From assembly GCA_049604415.1 (NCBI GenBank), contig JBMYTN010000013.1, positions 28,569-92,568 on the forward strand: a DNA stretch of 64,000 bases. The letters are read 5' to 3'. Source of the stretch: JBMYTN01 sp049604415 (lineage in GTDB: Bacteria > Pseudomonadota > Alphaproteobacteria > Rhodospirillales > Rhodospirillaceae). The position numbers were made by a program, and so were the translations under genes. Shown here in pieces: positions 43,958 to 53,439 of this stretch; the first letter of the stretch is position 1, and the number at the start of each line of letters is the position of its first letter. A model generated the notes under the pieces. The model searched no databases and was not told the origin of the DNA. It worked only from the letters and a program-made list of their open reading frames with translations.

Positions 43958-45190
43958 GTGCTGCGGTCCTTCTCCTTACCCTCCGTTTCCCCCGGTCCCC
44001 TGCTGCTGGGATGCGCCCTGCTGCTGGGCACGACCGCCTGCGCACCCCGGATCCAGGATCCAGGACCCGGACTGTCGGCGTCTGCTGCGACCGAGCCCGG
44101 GCTGGTGATCGACGCGCCCGCCAGCGACGAGACCTCCTATGCCACTGGCAAGGTCATCACCGCCGATGGCAGTGAACTGCCCTTGCGGGTCTGGCTGCCG
44201 GAGCCCGACGACAAGGCGGGCGAGGATGCGCAGATCAAGGGTGCGGTCCTGGCCCTGCATGGCTTTAATGATTACGCCAACACCTTCGTCAAAGCTGGGC
44301 CGGGCTTGGCCAAGCGCGGCATTGCAGTCTATGCCTATGACCAACGCGGCTTTGGCGCCACTGACCAGCGCGGCCTCTGGCCGGGGCGGGACCGGCTGGT
44401 TGACGATGCGCTCCTGGCCCTAAAAGCGGTCAAGGCCCGACATCCAGATCTGCCGGTGGGTTTGATGGGGGTCAGCATGGGCGGCGCGGTGAGCATGGCC
44501 GCCTTGGCCCGGGCGGCCAAATCCGATCCGGAGGCTCTGCCCAATGGCGGGGCGATCCTGGTTGCTCCGGCGGTCTGGGGCCGGGAAACCATGCCCGCGC
44601 TGTATCGCGGCACCTTGTGGTTCAGCGCCCATACCCTGCCCTGGCTGCCGGTTTCCGGCGGGGACCTGGGCTATTGGCCCAGCGACGACATGGACATGAT
44701 GCGCGCACTCTCGGGCGATCCGCTGATGATCCGGGAAACCCGAACCGATTCCGTCTGGGGCCTGACCAATCTGATGGATGAGGCCCTGGCCGCCAGCGCC
44801 GATCTGCCGGGCCAGGTACTGCTGCTCTACGGCCTAAAGGATCAGATCATCCCGGCCCCGCCGGTGCGCCGGGCCGCCAAGCGCATGGGCTTGGCCGAGA
44901 CCAACAACGCCGAGACCCTGGCGGACAAGCGCATGGCGATCTATCCGGAGGGCTGGCATATGCTGCTGCGGGACAAGCAGGCGCCGGTGGTGCTGGATGA
45001 TCTGGCGGTCTGGCTGACGGACAAACAGGCCCCTCTGCCTTCCGGCGCGGACAGCCGAACCGAGGCCTTCCTGAGCGAAGCGTTGAAATCCGCCGATGAG
45101 CGCGGCGAAAAGCTGGACCCTCTGACCCCCTGGCTGGAGGAGAACAATCTGCGCCTGCGCCCGAAACCACCGCCGGGCAGCGAAGATTAG
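43958..45190 (+). CDS. alpha/beta hydrolase (monoacylglycerol-lipase-like), probable lipoprotein
   Basis: A 410-residue serine hydrolase (S33/Hydrolase_4). The signal segment LLLGCALLLGTTAC ends in a possible lipobox (TTAC). The catalytic Ser is in GVSMGGAVSM, Asp in LYGLKDQIIPA and His in PEGWHMLL; LALHGFNDYANTF holds the oxyanion region. Such proteins act on mono- or lysophospholipids. A GTG start at 43958 lies 14 bases after the ABC ATPase gene, so they form an operon. The stop overlaps the convergent PP2C gene by four bases. Confidence 0.85.
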   Translation: MLRSFSLPSVSPGPLLLGCALLLGTTACAPRIQDPGPGLSASAATEPGLVIDAPASDETSYATGKVITADGSELPLRVWLPEPDDKAGEDAQIKGAVLALHGFNDYANTFVKAGPGLAKRGIAVYAYDQRGFGATDQRGLWPGRDRLVDDALLALKAVKARHPDLPVGLMGVSMGGAVSMAALARAAKSDPEALPNGGAILVAPAVWGRETMPALYRGTLWFSAHTLPWLPVSGGDLGYWPSDDMDMMRALSGDPLMIRETRTDSVWGLTNLMDEALAASADLPGQVLLLYGLKDQIIPAPPVRRAAKRMGLAETNNAETLADKRMAIYPEGWHMLLRDKQAPVVLDDLAVWLTDKQAPLPSGADSRTEAFLSEALKSADERGEKLDPLTPWLEENNLRLRPKPPPGSED

Positions 45191-46770
45191 AGGGGCCGAA
45201 AGCCAATCACTGAGACATCATCGCGCCGGGCTTCTTCGCCCTGAAAATCCTCCAATGCGCTCAACAAAGCCTGTTTCTGCGCCTCCAGCGGTTCCCCGGA
45301 GATCAGGGATAGCAGCTGTTTCAGGCGCTTTTTGCCAAACATCCGCCGCCGCTCGCCGCCGATCTGGTCAGGATAGCCGTCGGAGACCATAAAAAAGGTC
45401 TGGCCCGGGCTGATCGGAACCTCGGTTTCGGCAAACAGCAGGGTCTGGGGCAAGCCGCGATAGCCAATGCCGGTCTTATCGCCCTTTACCTCAGTCACCT
45501 CGCCGTCCTTGACCGCAAACAAAGGCAGCCGCGCCCCGGCATATTTCAGAACCTCGCCGCTTTCATCAATGTAACAGGCCCCCAGCTCCAGGCCGACATC
45601 ATGCAGGCCCTTGGCGGTGTCTTGGGTCAAGGTGTGCTGGGTGGTCAGATGCAATTGACCGATCAGGGAGCCGACCCGGCCCGCCGGGACCTCATGCAGG
45701 GCGCGTTCCAAGGCCCCGGAAACAATCAAGGTCATAAACGCGCCCGGCACCCCATGGCCGGTGCAATCGGCCAGGATGATCAAAATGCCGTCGCCCCAAA
45801 CCCGGACCCAGTAAAAATCACCGCCAACTTTGTCCCGGGGCTGCCAGATGATCATGTGATCTTCCATCAAAGCGGAGATCACCTCGTAACCACCCAGCAG
45901 GGCCTGCTGGATATAGGCCGCATAGTCGACGCTGTCGGAGATAATGGCATAGGCATCGGCCAGGTTCTGTTCCGCCCGCTTGCGCGCCGAAATGTCTTCT
46001 TCGACGCCGCCATAGGCAATCATGCGGCCCTGATCGTCAAACACCGGGAACATTTGCGAGCGCAAGGTCATCGCACCGGCCAGCCCATCCAGCACATGTT
46101 CGCTTTCCACCCGGCCACCAGCATCGATGGCAAACCGGTCCAACGCCTCTAATTTATTGGCCAAATCCGGCGGATACAGATCATGGACCGTCTTACCGGC
46201 AATGGTCGCGGGATCCGGACCATAGAATTCCTGATAGCGCCGATTGATCCGAATGAATGAGCCATCCATTTTCTTCAGGAAGGCAATCATCGGCATATTG
46301 TCGAGCATGGTGTTCAGGATGCTTTCGCGCTGCTTCAGCGCCTGTTCAGCCTGTTTGCGGTCATCAATATCCCGGGCGACCCAGATCACCAGCTCCTGGT
46401 CTTCCTCTGGCGACTGGATGTGGGAGATCGAGGCCTCGAACCAATGCTCTACGCCCTCAACAGGCATGGAATACTCAACCCGCTTGGTCTCATTGCTGGC
46501 AATGGCGTCCGCGATCACGGCCAGGAACATCTCGGTGTTGGCCTCGGAAAAGAACTCCGCGACATTGCGCCCAATCAAAGCCTGGGCTTCGCTGATCAAC
46601 AGGGTGCTGCCTGGGGTCAGGATCTCGATATAGGTCCCCTCAGCGTTGAGAATGAAGGTCGGGTCAGGAATGGCCGCCGCAAAGGCGCGGATCCGGTATT
46701 CGCTTTGGCTCAAAGCTTTCAGGAAGATGCGATGATCAAGTTGGGCTTTTTCTGACAGCTCTTCGGACAC
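45187..46770 (-). CDS. PAS-PAS-PP2C (SpoIIE-type) serine/threonine phosphatase
   Basis: A 527-residue signalling protein. Two PAS domains (about 25-140 and 150-275, each ending in DIDDRKQAEQALKQRE or EDISARKRAEQNL) precede a SpoIIE-type PP2C phosphatase domain with PRDKVGGDFYW, LADCTGHGVPGAFMTL and the closing DDVSVIGFRPL. It probably dephosphorylates an anti-sigma-factor antagonist in response to a redox or ligand signal; no such partner is adjacent. The start is uncertain: GTG 46770 or TTG 46785, neither with a good ribosome site. It converges on and overlaps the hydrolase gene. Confidence 0.82.
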   Translation of the reverse strand: MSEELSEKAQLDHRIFLKALSQSEYRIRAFAAAIPDPTFILNAEGTYIEILTPGSTLLISEAQALIGRNVAEFFSEANTEMFLAVIADAIASNETKRVEYSMPVEGVEHWFEASISHIQSPEEDQELVIWVARDIDDRKQAEQALKQRESILNTMLDNMPMIAFLKKMDGSFIRINRRYQEFYGPDPATIAGKTVHDLYPPDLANKLEALDRFAIDAGGRVESEHVLDGLAGAMTLRSQMFPVFDDQGRMIAYGGVEEDISARKRAEQNLADAYAIISDSVDYAAYIQQALLGGYEVISALMEDHMIIWQPRDKVGGDFYWVRVWGDGILIILADCTGHGVPGAFMTLIVSGALERALHEVPAGRVGSLIGQLHLTTQHTLTQDTAKGLHDVGLELGACYIDESGEVLKYAGARLPLFAVKDGEVTEVKGDKTGIGYRGLPQTLLFAETEVPISPGQTFFMVSDGYPDQIGGERRRMFGKKRLKQLLSLISGEPLEAQKQALLSALEDFQGEEARRDDVSVIGFRPL

Positions 46771-47005
46771 AAGAAAGGCACCCAAAATAAATCTCAGGAC
46801 GAGAAAAGTGCAGCCGCTTCTCCCGGGTAGAGTCTACTCAGTCTGGGGATGGATGTCACAGGGTTAAAGGGGCCGGTCCTTGGCAGGGGTTCGGTTTTGA
46901 CCCAGCCCGGGTGCGGCCCCATATGTCTTGCGGCGGTTCATCGCCTCACCCTTGCCCCCTGCTTATCACCCCCCTTCTTATCGCAAAAATAGAGAGAGAG
47001 GCCCC

Positions 47006-48046
47006 ATGGAATACCGTCGCCTCGGCCACACCGATGTCATGGTCAGCGCCATCAGCTATGGTCTGATGACCTTTGGCGAGCAAAACACCGAAGCCGAGGC
47101 CCATGCCCTGCTCGACATTGCCGACGAAGCTGGGGTCAATTTCTTTGATGTGGCCGAGCTGTATCCGGTGCCGCCCCGGGCGGAAACCCAGGGCGAAACC
47201 GAACGCATGCTGGGCAGTTGGGTTAAGGCTCGGGGCAATCGGGACAAGGTGGTGATCGCCACCAAAGTGGTCGGGGCCCGGGCTCCGGCCCATTTCCGCA
47301 ACGGCACCGCCCAGCTGGACCGCAAGAACTTGACCGAGGCCTTAGACCGCTCCCTGAAGGCCTTGGACACCGATTATATCGACGTCTATTACACCCACTG
47401 GCCGAACCGGCGGGTCAATAATTTCGGGCGGCTGGACTACACCCATGTGCCCCAGGATGACGGCCCGCCCATCGAAGAGGCCTGGGCCTGCATGGATGAC
47501 TTCATCAAGGCCGGGAAGATCCGCTATGCCGCCATCTCCAACGAGACCCCTTGGGGGCTGTGCGAGCATGTCAAATTGTCGGAGACCAAGGGGCTGCCGC
47601 GCCCGGTGGCGATCCAGAATGTCTATCACCTGATGAACCGATTGTTCGAGGTCGGGACCTCGGAACCGGCGATCCGCGAACAGGTCGGGCTCTGTGCCTA
47701 TTCGGTGCTGGCCATGGGGCTGCTCAGTGGCAAATATCGCGATGGTGCCCGCCCGGAGAACTCCCGGCTGGCCCTGTTTGGCGATCGCTATCCGCGCTAC
47801 GACAACCGCGCTTTAGAACCGGTCACAGCGCGCTATGTGGACATTGCCACCGCCCATGGCCTAGACCCGGCGGCCATGGCTATCGCCTTTGCCCTGTCGC
47901 GCCCCTTCATGACCAGCGTGATCATCGGGGCGACGACGCCGGACCAACTTCGGGCGAATTTGTCTGCCATGGCGCTGAATTTAGGCCCCGAAATCGTCGA
48001 AGCGATCAATGCCGTCCATGCGGAATTCCCAAATCCTGTGCAATAG
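47006..48046 (+). CDS. aldo/keto reductase, Tas-like
   Basis: A 346-residue NADPH-dependent reductase. The TIM-barrel motifs are MEYRRLGHTDVMVSAISYG, the catalytic FFDVAELYP with Tyr, IATKVVG, and LDTDYIDVYYTHWP with the active-site His. LLSGKYRDGARPENSRLALF is typical of the Tas/YghZ-type subgroup. The substrate is not known. ATG 47006 has AGAGAGAG upstream; the open frame to 46928 has no family match. It is monocistronic. Confidence 0.9.
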   Translation: MEYRRLGHTDVMVSAISYGLMTFGEQNTEAEAHALLDIADEAGVNFFDVAELYPVPPRAETQGETERMLGSWVKARGNRDKVVIATKVVGARAPAHFRNGTAQLDRKNLTEALDRSLKALDTDYIDVYYTHWPNRRVNNFGRLDYTHVPQDDGPPIEEAWACMDDFIKAGKIRYAAISNETPWGLCEHVKLSETKGLPRPVAIQNVYHLMNRLFEVGTSEPAIREQVGLCAYSVLAMGLLSGKYRDGARPENSRLALFGDRYPRYDNRALEPVTARYVDIATAHGLDPAAMAIAFALSRPFMTSVIIGATTPDQLRANLSAMALNLGPEIVEAINAVHAEFPNPVQ

Positions 48047-48148
48047 GGCGGAAAAATCCGCTAAATGTTGGATTAGGGATTGATTTTAGACCGGAAACAG
48101 AGCGGAATGGTGAGGAACTAGGCTTGAGCAAGGTTTAGCAGCCCGGTC

Positions 48149-50269
48149 ATGCGCGACGATACCCATCCCGATGATTCCCCCTATGTCTCAGCCCCACCGC
48201 TGGCCGAGGCCGGGATAGGATCGGGCAAAAGCCGACGCCCGCGTATCGTTGCCGTAACCGACCAGAAGGGCGGCGGTGCCAAGGGCAGTGCCGCCACCGG
48301 CAAGCTGGCCGATGGCGCACCGGAGGCCCCAAACGGTTCGCCGGGCCAACGCAGCAAAAAATCCAAATCCTCGGACCCGAAGCGGGCTGCCCAACGGGCC
48401 CGCCGCCGGATCGGTCAAACCGCCAAATTCGCCCGGGATGAACGGGCTGAACGGGTCACCCCGGGGATGCGGGCCGCCGTCCTGATGTTCACCGTCGGGG
48501 TGATGCTGGTGCTGCTGGCCGGAACTGGCTTGCTGATTTATCGCGAGCGCGAGGCCCAATGGACCCGGGCCGAAGACCGGGTGCTCTCGGTGACCCTGGC
48601 CCTGGCGGAACTGACCAAGGGCATGGTCCAGGGCACCACCACGCCACTGAACCATTTGGCCGACGAGATTTCCTCGGGCACCAGCCCGCGTCAGGCCGCC
48701 CAGACCATGCTCCAGGACAATGGCTTCTTTTCCGGGGCCTTGGTTGTCGCTGGGGATGGCCGGATCCTGGCCTCGACCACACCGGCCTTCAAGCCGGGCA
48801 CCAGCGCCTTTGGCCCCTTGCATCGGGACTATTGGAACCGGTCCATGGCGGAAAACGGACGGCCCTTGCCCACGGTGATCCAACCCGCCGATGGCGCCCC
48901 GGGACAGTTCGCCCTGGTCCGCCCCATAGCCGGAGCCGGGGTTGGCCGCACCATTGGCGGTCTGGTGGTCGGGCTGATCGCCGATGATCCGTTCCTGGCC
49001 TTGCTCGGGGCCGCCGATCTGGGGCCGGGCGGCCGGTTCTCGCTCTATGACCGCTCCGGCACCTTGTTGGCGCGCTATCCCGATGCTGGAGACCTGCTCG
49101 GGCGCTCCTACACCAAAGCACCGCTGTTCTCCGAGGTGTTGCCGAACCGGCCCTCCGGAGCCACCGAAATCACCGAGCCCGGCGGCACCGGAGCACGGGT
49201 GGTCGGCCATCGCCTGGTCGACAGCCCGCGCCTGGTTCTGACCACCGGCATTTCCACCACCGAGGCCTATGCCCCTTGGCATGAAGCCCTGCCGATCTTC
49301 TCCACCATCATCGGCATTATTGTCGCCTCCATCGCCGTTCTGGTGACCCTGATCCTGCGTCAGGTCAGCCTCGCCGACCGGGCCCGGGGGCAATTGTCCG
49401 ACGGCCAGGACCGCTTCCAGACCTTTTTCAATGCGGCTTATGAGGGCCAGGTGGTGCTGAAGGGCGACAAGATCACCGATGTCAATCCGGCGGCGGCAGC
49501 GATGATCGGGCGCGACCCGGACCAATTGGTCGATCGCTCTTTCCTGGAACTGGTGGCGGAATCCGACCGGGTGCTGGTGGAAGCCAAGCTGCGTCAGGAC
49601 CCCCTTGGCGGCCCGCCACCGCCTTTGACCGTCGGGCTGCGGCGGGCGGATCGCACCGCCGCCCCGGCGGAGTTGCGGGTGCGGGTGCTGCCAGCAGGCA
49701 ATGGCGAGCGGACCCGCATCGTCGCCCTGCAGGACATTGCCGAGCGGCTGCGCATCGAGGACGGCCTGCGCCGCCTGTCGGCCTATGACGCCTTGACCGA
49801 GTGCTATAACCGCCGCGCCTTCCTCGCCATTGCCGAGGGCGAGTTTGACCGCTTCCAACGCCATGGCCGGGCGCTGAGCCTGATGATGATCGATGCCGAC
49901 CATATCCGGCAGATCAATGAATCCCATGGCCATCTGGCCGGAGATGACATTCTGCGCCATCTGGTCCATCGCTGCGGGCTGATCATGCGGATTTCCGATT
50001 TGATCGGGCGCTTTGGCGGCGAGGAATTTGCCATTCTGCTGCCCGAAACGGCCATGGCCGGGGTGGAGCGCACAGCGGAACGCCTGCGGGCTGATGTGGC
50101 CCGGGAGCCCTTGAAAAGCGGTGGCACCAAAGTGCATTACACCGTCAGCATTGGCGTTGCTGAGGCTCGAGCGGCGGACAAAACCTTAGATGACCTGCTG
50201 CGCCGGGCTGAATCCGCCTTGGCCATGGCCAAGATCTCGGGCCGCAATCAAGTTCGCCGGGCGGCCTGA
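48149..50269 (+). CDS. diguanylate cyclase with CACHE and PAS domains
   Basis: A 706-residue inner-membrane protein. A basic, disordered cytoplasmic N terminus of about 105 residues (including KKSKSSDPKRAAQRARRR) is followed by one membrane helix (AAVLMFTVGVMLVLLAGTGLL), a periplasmic double-CACHE-like sensor (about 135-375), a second helix (STIIGIIVASIAVLVTLILR), a PAS domain (about 420-530) and a GGDEF domain. The catalytic motif GGEEF (about 623) is intact, so it should make cyclic di-GMP. The extended basic N terminus is unusual for a single-gene cyclase. Confidence 0.88.
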   Translation: MRDDTHPDDSPYVSAPPLAEAGIGSGKSRRPRIVAVTDQKGGGAKGSAATGKLADGAPEAPNGSPGQRSKKSKSSDPKRAAQRARRRIGQTAKFARDERAERVTPGMRAAVLMFTVGVMLVLLAGTGLLIYREREAQWTRAEDRVLSVTLALAELTKGMVQGTTTPLNHLADEISSGTSPRQAAQTMLQDNGFFSGALVVAGDGRILASTTPAFKPGTSAFGPLHRDYWNRSMAENGRPLPTVIQPADGAPGQFALVRPIAGAGVGRTIGGLVVGLIADDPFLALLGAADLGPGGRFSLYDRSGTLLARYPDAGDLLGRSYTKAPLFSEVLPNRPSGATEITEPGGTGARVVGHRLVDSPRLVLTTGISTTEAYAPWHEALPIFSTIIGIIVASIAVLVTLILRQVSLADRARGQLSDGQDRFQTFFNAAYEGQVVLKGDKITDVNPAAAAMIGRDPDQLVDRSFLELVAESDRVLVEAKLRQDPLGGPPPPLTVGLRRADRTAAPAELRVRVLPAGNGERTRIVALQDIAERLRIEDGLRRLSAYDALTECYNRRAFLAIAEGEFDRFQRHGRALSLMMIDADHIRQINESHGHLAGDDILRHLVHRCGLIMRISDLIGRFGGEEFAILLPETAMAGVERTAERLRADVAREPLKSGGTKVHYTVSIGVAEARAADKTLDDLLRRAESALAMAKISGRNQVRRAA

Positions 50270-50371
50270 ACCCGCGAGCCTCAAGCGATATTCATCAAGC
50301 GACCCGGGTGACAAAATAGAGCCTATCTGGTAGATCGGGCCATCTTCCCTCGAATACCCCCAGGATTCTTC

Positions 50372-51310
50372 ATGACATCCGTGCCCGCCTCCGGTGCGTC
50401 CGTCGAAATGCCTTCGGGCAAGGATGCGGACTATGAAAACTTCCCCGTCGGCTCCTTCCTGATCCCCAAAGAGCTGCGGCCGCAAGTGGCCTGCTTCTAT
50501 GCCTTTGCCCGAGCCATTGATGACATTGCCGACAGCCCGGACCTGAGCCCGGCAGAGAAGATCCACCGCCTGCAGGGCTTCGATCAGGCGCTGATCGATC
50601 CGGAGTTTGCCGAGCCCGGCTATATCAAAGGCATCGCCATGCGGCTTAGCCTGGAAGAGGCTGGCATCCCGGTGCGCCATTGCCGGGATCTGATCGTCGC
50701 CTTCATCCAGGATTCCGAACAAAGCCGCTATGCCGATTGGGCAGATCTGCGGGCCTATTGCCGCCTGTCCGCCTCCCCTGTGGGACGCTTCCTGGTCGAC
50801 CTGCATGGCGGGGTCAAAAACACCCAGGGCGATGATCGCGACTATCATTCCTCTGATGCGCTCTGTGATGCCTTGCAGGTGATCAACCATTTGCAGGATT
50901 GCGCCGATGACTACCGCACCCTGGACCGGGTTTATCTGCCCCAAGACTGGATGACCGCAGAGGGCATGGTGGTGTCCGATCTGGACCGGGGCCGGTCGAC
51001 GGCGGCCACCCGCCGGGTGCTTGACCGCTGTGTTGCGGGCACCCGGGACCTGTTGGAGGTCGCCCGCAGCCTGCCCGATGATGTGATCCATCCCCGGCTG
51101 GCCCTGGAATCCGCTGTGATCTTAGAGATCGCCGACCGCCTGACCGACATGCTGGCCCGCCGCGATCCCCTGGCGGAGCGGGTCAAGCTGTCAAAGCTGG
51201 CCTATGGTACCGTCTTTGTCCGCGTGCTGTTGCGCCGGGGCCGGACGCGGCTGCAGGAACGCCTGCTGCCCTCGGCCATCAACACCGACATCCGGACACC
51301 CGCCCCATGA
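50372..51310 (+). CDS. hpnC: hydroxysqualene synthase HpnC
   Basis: A 312-residue member of the squalene/phytoene synthase family. Aspartate-rich motifs are FARAIDDIADS (about 45) and NHLQDCADDY (about 172), with ASPVGRFLVDLHGG between. HpnC acts with HpnD and HpnE to turn presqualene diphosphate into hydroxysqualene, then squalene. The final bases overlap the next gene (ATGA), so the hopanoid genes are translationally coupled. ATG 50372 was chosen as the first start after the upstream cyclase; no strong Shine-Dalgarno was found. Confidence 0.93.
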   Translation: MTSVPASGASVEMPSGKDADYENFPVGSFLIPKELRPQVACFYAFARAIDDIADSPDLSPAEKIHRLQGFDQALIDPEFAEPGYIKGIAMRLSLEEAGIPVRHCRDLIVAFIQDSEQSRYADWADLRAYCRLSASPVGRFLVDLHGGVKNTQGDDRDYHSSDALCDALQVINHLQDCADDYRTLDRVYLPQDWMTAEGMVVSDLDRGRSTAATRRVLDRCVAGTRDLLEVARSLPDDVIHPRLALESAVILEIADRLTDMLARRDPLAERVKLSKLAYGTVFVRVLLRRGRTRLQERLLPSAINTDIRTPAP

Positions 51311-53439
51311 CCTTCGCTGGCATCCTGGCGCTGCTCGGGCTGTTATGCTGGGTCGGCGTTCTGCGCACCCGACCAAATTTCTGGCGGGCCCAGGAGCATT
51401 TGGATGAAACCGCCCCGCTGCCGGACGGTTCGACTTTGGCCGCCGATGGCGGGCCGATTGTCGCCATCATCCCCGCCCGGGACGAGGCCGAGGGCATTGG
51501 TCGTGCCGTTACCTCCCTGCTAACCCAAACGGATCTGGCGACCCCGATCCGGGTGGTGGTGGTCGATGATGGCAGCACCGATGGCACGGCCGAGGTCGCC
51601 CGCACCGCCGCAGAGGCTTTGCCCGACGGTGCCGCAGAGCGCCTGACCACCCTGACCGGCGCGACCCTGCCACAGGGCTGGACCGGCAAGCTATGGGCAG
51701 TCCAGCAAGGTTTGGATCATGTGCGGACTACCATGCCAGAGGCCCGCTGGATCCTGATGACCGATGCGGATATCGACCATGCCAGCGGCTCCGTGGTCCG
51801 GCTGCAAACCCTGGCCGAGCGCGACCGGCTGTCGATGATCTCGCTGATGGTCCAGCTGCGCTGTGAGAGCTTGTGGGAACGCCTGTTGGTTCCGGCCTTT
51901 GTGTTCTTTTTCCGCAAGCTCTACCCCTTTGATCAGGTCGCCGATCCGAACAGCGCCACCGCCGGAGCGGCTGGTGGCTGCATGCTGATACGCCGCGCCG
52001 CCCTGGAGCGCATTGGCGGCATGCGGGCGGTGCGCGGATCCTTGATCGACGATTGCAGCCTGGGCGAACGGCTGAAGCGGGATGGTCCCATCGCTCTGAT
52101 GACCGCCGAACACACCCGGTCTTTACGGGCCTATCCCGACCTCGGCTCCTTCTGGACCATGGTCGCCCGCACCGCCTATGCCCAGCTGAACAACAGCCTG
52201 CTGCTGCTGGTCGCCACAACCATCGGCATGGTTTTGCTCTATTTGTCCGGCCCGATCGCCTTTGTGACGGGCCTAGCAGTCGGCGCGCCTCTGACCCTGC
52301 TGCTGGGTCTGGCGGCCTGGGCAATCCCGGCTCTGTTATACGCACCGACCCTGGTCCGCTATGGCCGGCCGCGCTTGATGGGCCTGGTGCTACCCTTTAT
52401 TGCCGGGCTCTATGCCCTGATGACCATCGACTCCGCCCGGCGGCACAAACAAGGCCGAGGCGGCCAATGGAAGGGACGGAGCTACGGCCCGGAGAGTGCC
52501 TTGACGGGCACGAGTCCGGTCGATCCCGATAGCCTCAGTCCCGACGACGATCCGCAACGGCATACGGAAGCCATCACCCGCAAGGCCAGCACCTCCTTCT
52601 TTGCTGGAATGCGGTTGCTGCCGCCACCGCGCCGCCACGCCATGTATGCGATCTATGCCTTCTGCCGCATTGTCGATGACATTGCTGATGAGCCCGGCGA
52701 GGAGGCCGAAAAGCGCCGGGAGCTGGCTGTTTGGCGTCAAACCATTGACCGACTCTACGAAACCCTGGGACCCGGCCCTTATGAGGCCAGCGGCCAGGAC
52801 ATTCCACTGCCCCCGGAGGATCTGCATCCAGTGGCCAAGGCCCTGCTGGTGCCCATTGTCCGCTATGGCCTACAGCAAAAAGACTTCCATGCCGTCATCG
52901 ATGGTATGGAGACCGATGCCGCCCCCGCCGTACGGTTACCCGATATCGAGGCCCTGGAGCTCTATTGCGATCAGGTCGCCTGCGCCGTTGGCCGCCTGAG
53001 CAATGGCGCCTTCGGCCTGGATCCGGAGCTGGGCGATCCGCTGGCCACCGCCCAGGGCCTGGCGCTGCAATTGACCAATATCCTGCGCGATGTGGACGAA
53101 GATGCCGGGCGTGACCGGATCTATCTGCCCGCCGCCGGGCTGCGCAGTCATGGGGTCGAAACGCCAGAGGATCCGGCGGCGGTTCTGACCCATCCGGGCA
53201 CCAAACAGCTCTGTGCTGAGCTGCATCACCGCGCCGGACGGCATTTTAACGAAACCGACCGGCTGCATCTGCAAGCCGACCGCAAAGCCGTGCGTCCGGC
53301 CATTGTGATGAAGGAGGTCTACCGGCTCTATCACAAGGCCCTGGCCAAGCGTGGCTGGGATGATTTGCGCAAGCCGGTCAAGGTCTCGGGCAAAGCCAAA
53401 GCCGCCACCGCCCTGCTCCATGGCTATGTGCTGCGATGA
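51307..53439 (+). CDS. hpnD: fused HpnB glycosyltransferase and HpnD presqualene diphosphate synthase
   Basis: A 710-residue single open frame. Residues about 1-385 are an HpnB-type GT2: N-terminal membrane helix, PIVAIIPARDEAEGIGRAV, VVVDDGSTDGT, MTDADIDH, DDCSLGERLKRDG, then several membrane helices. A Ser/Pro/Asp-rich linker (about 390-415) leads to an HpnD-type synthase with STSFFAGMRLLPPPRRH, FCRIVDDIADE, and LTNILRDVDEDAGRDRIYLP, ending in YVLR. HpnD condenses two farnesyl diphosphates to presqualene diphosphate; HpnB is a hopanoid-associated glycosyltransferase of unproven role. The two are separate genes in the species I know. It overlaps hpnC (ATGA) and hpnE (ATGA). Confidence 0.92.
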   Translation: MTFAGILALLGLLCWVGVLRTRPNFWRAQEHLDETAPLPDGSTLAADGGPIVAIIPARDEAEGIGRAVTSLLTQTDLATPIRVVVVDDGSTDGTAEVARTAAEALPDGAAERLTTLTGATLPQGWTGKLWAVQQGLDHVRTTMPEARWILMTDADIDHASGSVVRLQTLAERDRLSMISLMVQLRCESLWERLLVPAFVFFFRKLYPFDQVADPNSATAGAAGGCMLIRRAALERIGGMRAVRGSLIDDCSLGERLKRDGPIALMTAEHTRSLRAYPDLGSFWTMVARTAYAQLNNSLLLLVATTIGMVLLYLSGPIAFVTGLAVGAPLTLLLGLAAWAIPALLYAPTLVRYGRPRLMGLVLPFIAGLYALMTIDSARRHKQGRGGQWKGRSYGPESALTGTSPVDPDSLSPDDDPQRHTEAITRKASTSFFAGMRLLPPPRRHAMYAIYAFCRIVDDIADEPGEEAEKRRELAVWRQTIDRLYETLGPGPYEASGQDIPLPPEDLHPVAKALLVPIVRYGLQQKDFHAVIDGMETDAAPAVRLPDIEALELYCDQVACAVGRLSNGAFGLDPELGDPLATAQGLALQLTNILRDVDEDAGRDRIYLPAAGLRSHGVETPEDPAAVLTHPGTKQLCAELHHRAGRHFNETDRLHLQADRKAVRPAIVMKEVYRLYHKALAKRGWDDLRKPVKVSGKAKAATALLHGYVLR

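Noticed and set aside
48188..50137. 649-residue open frame antisense to the diguanylate cyclase
   Set aside because: Composition is that of a codon shadow (Gly/Gln/His-rich); the sense strand encodes a recognisable protein.
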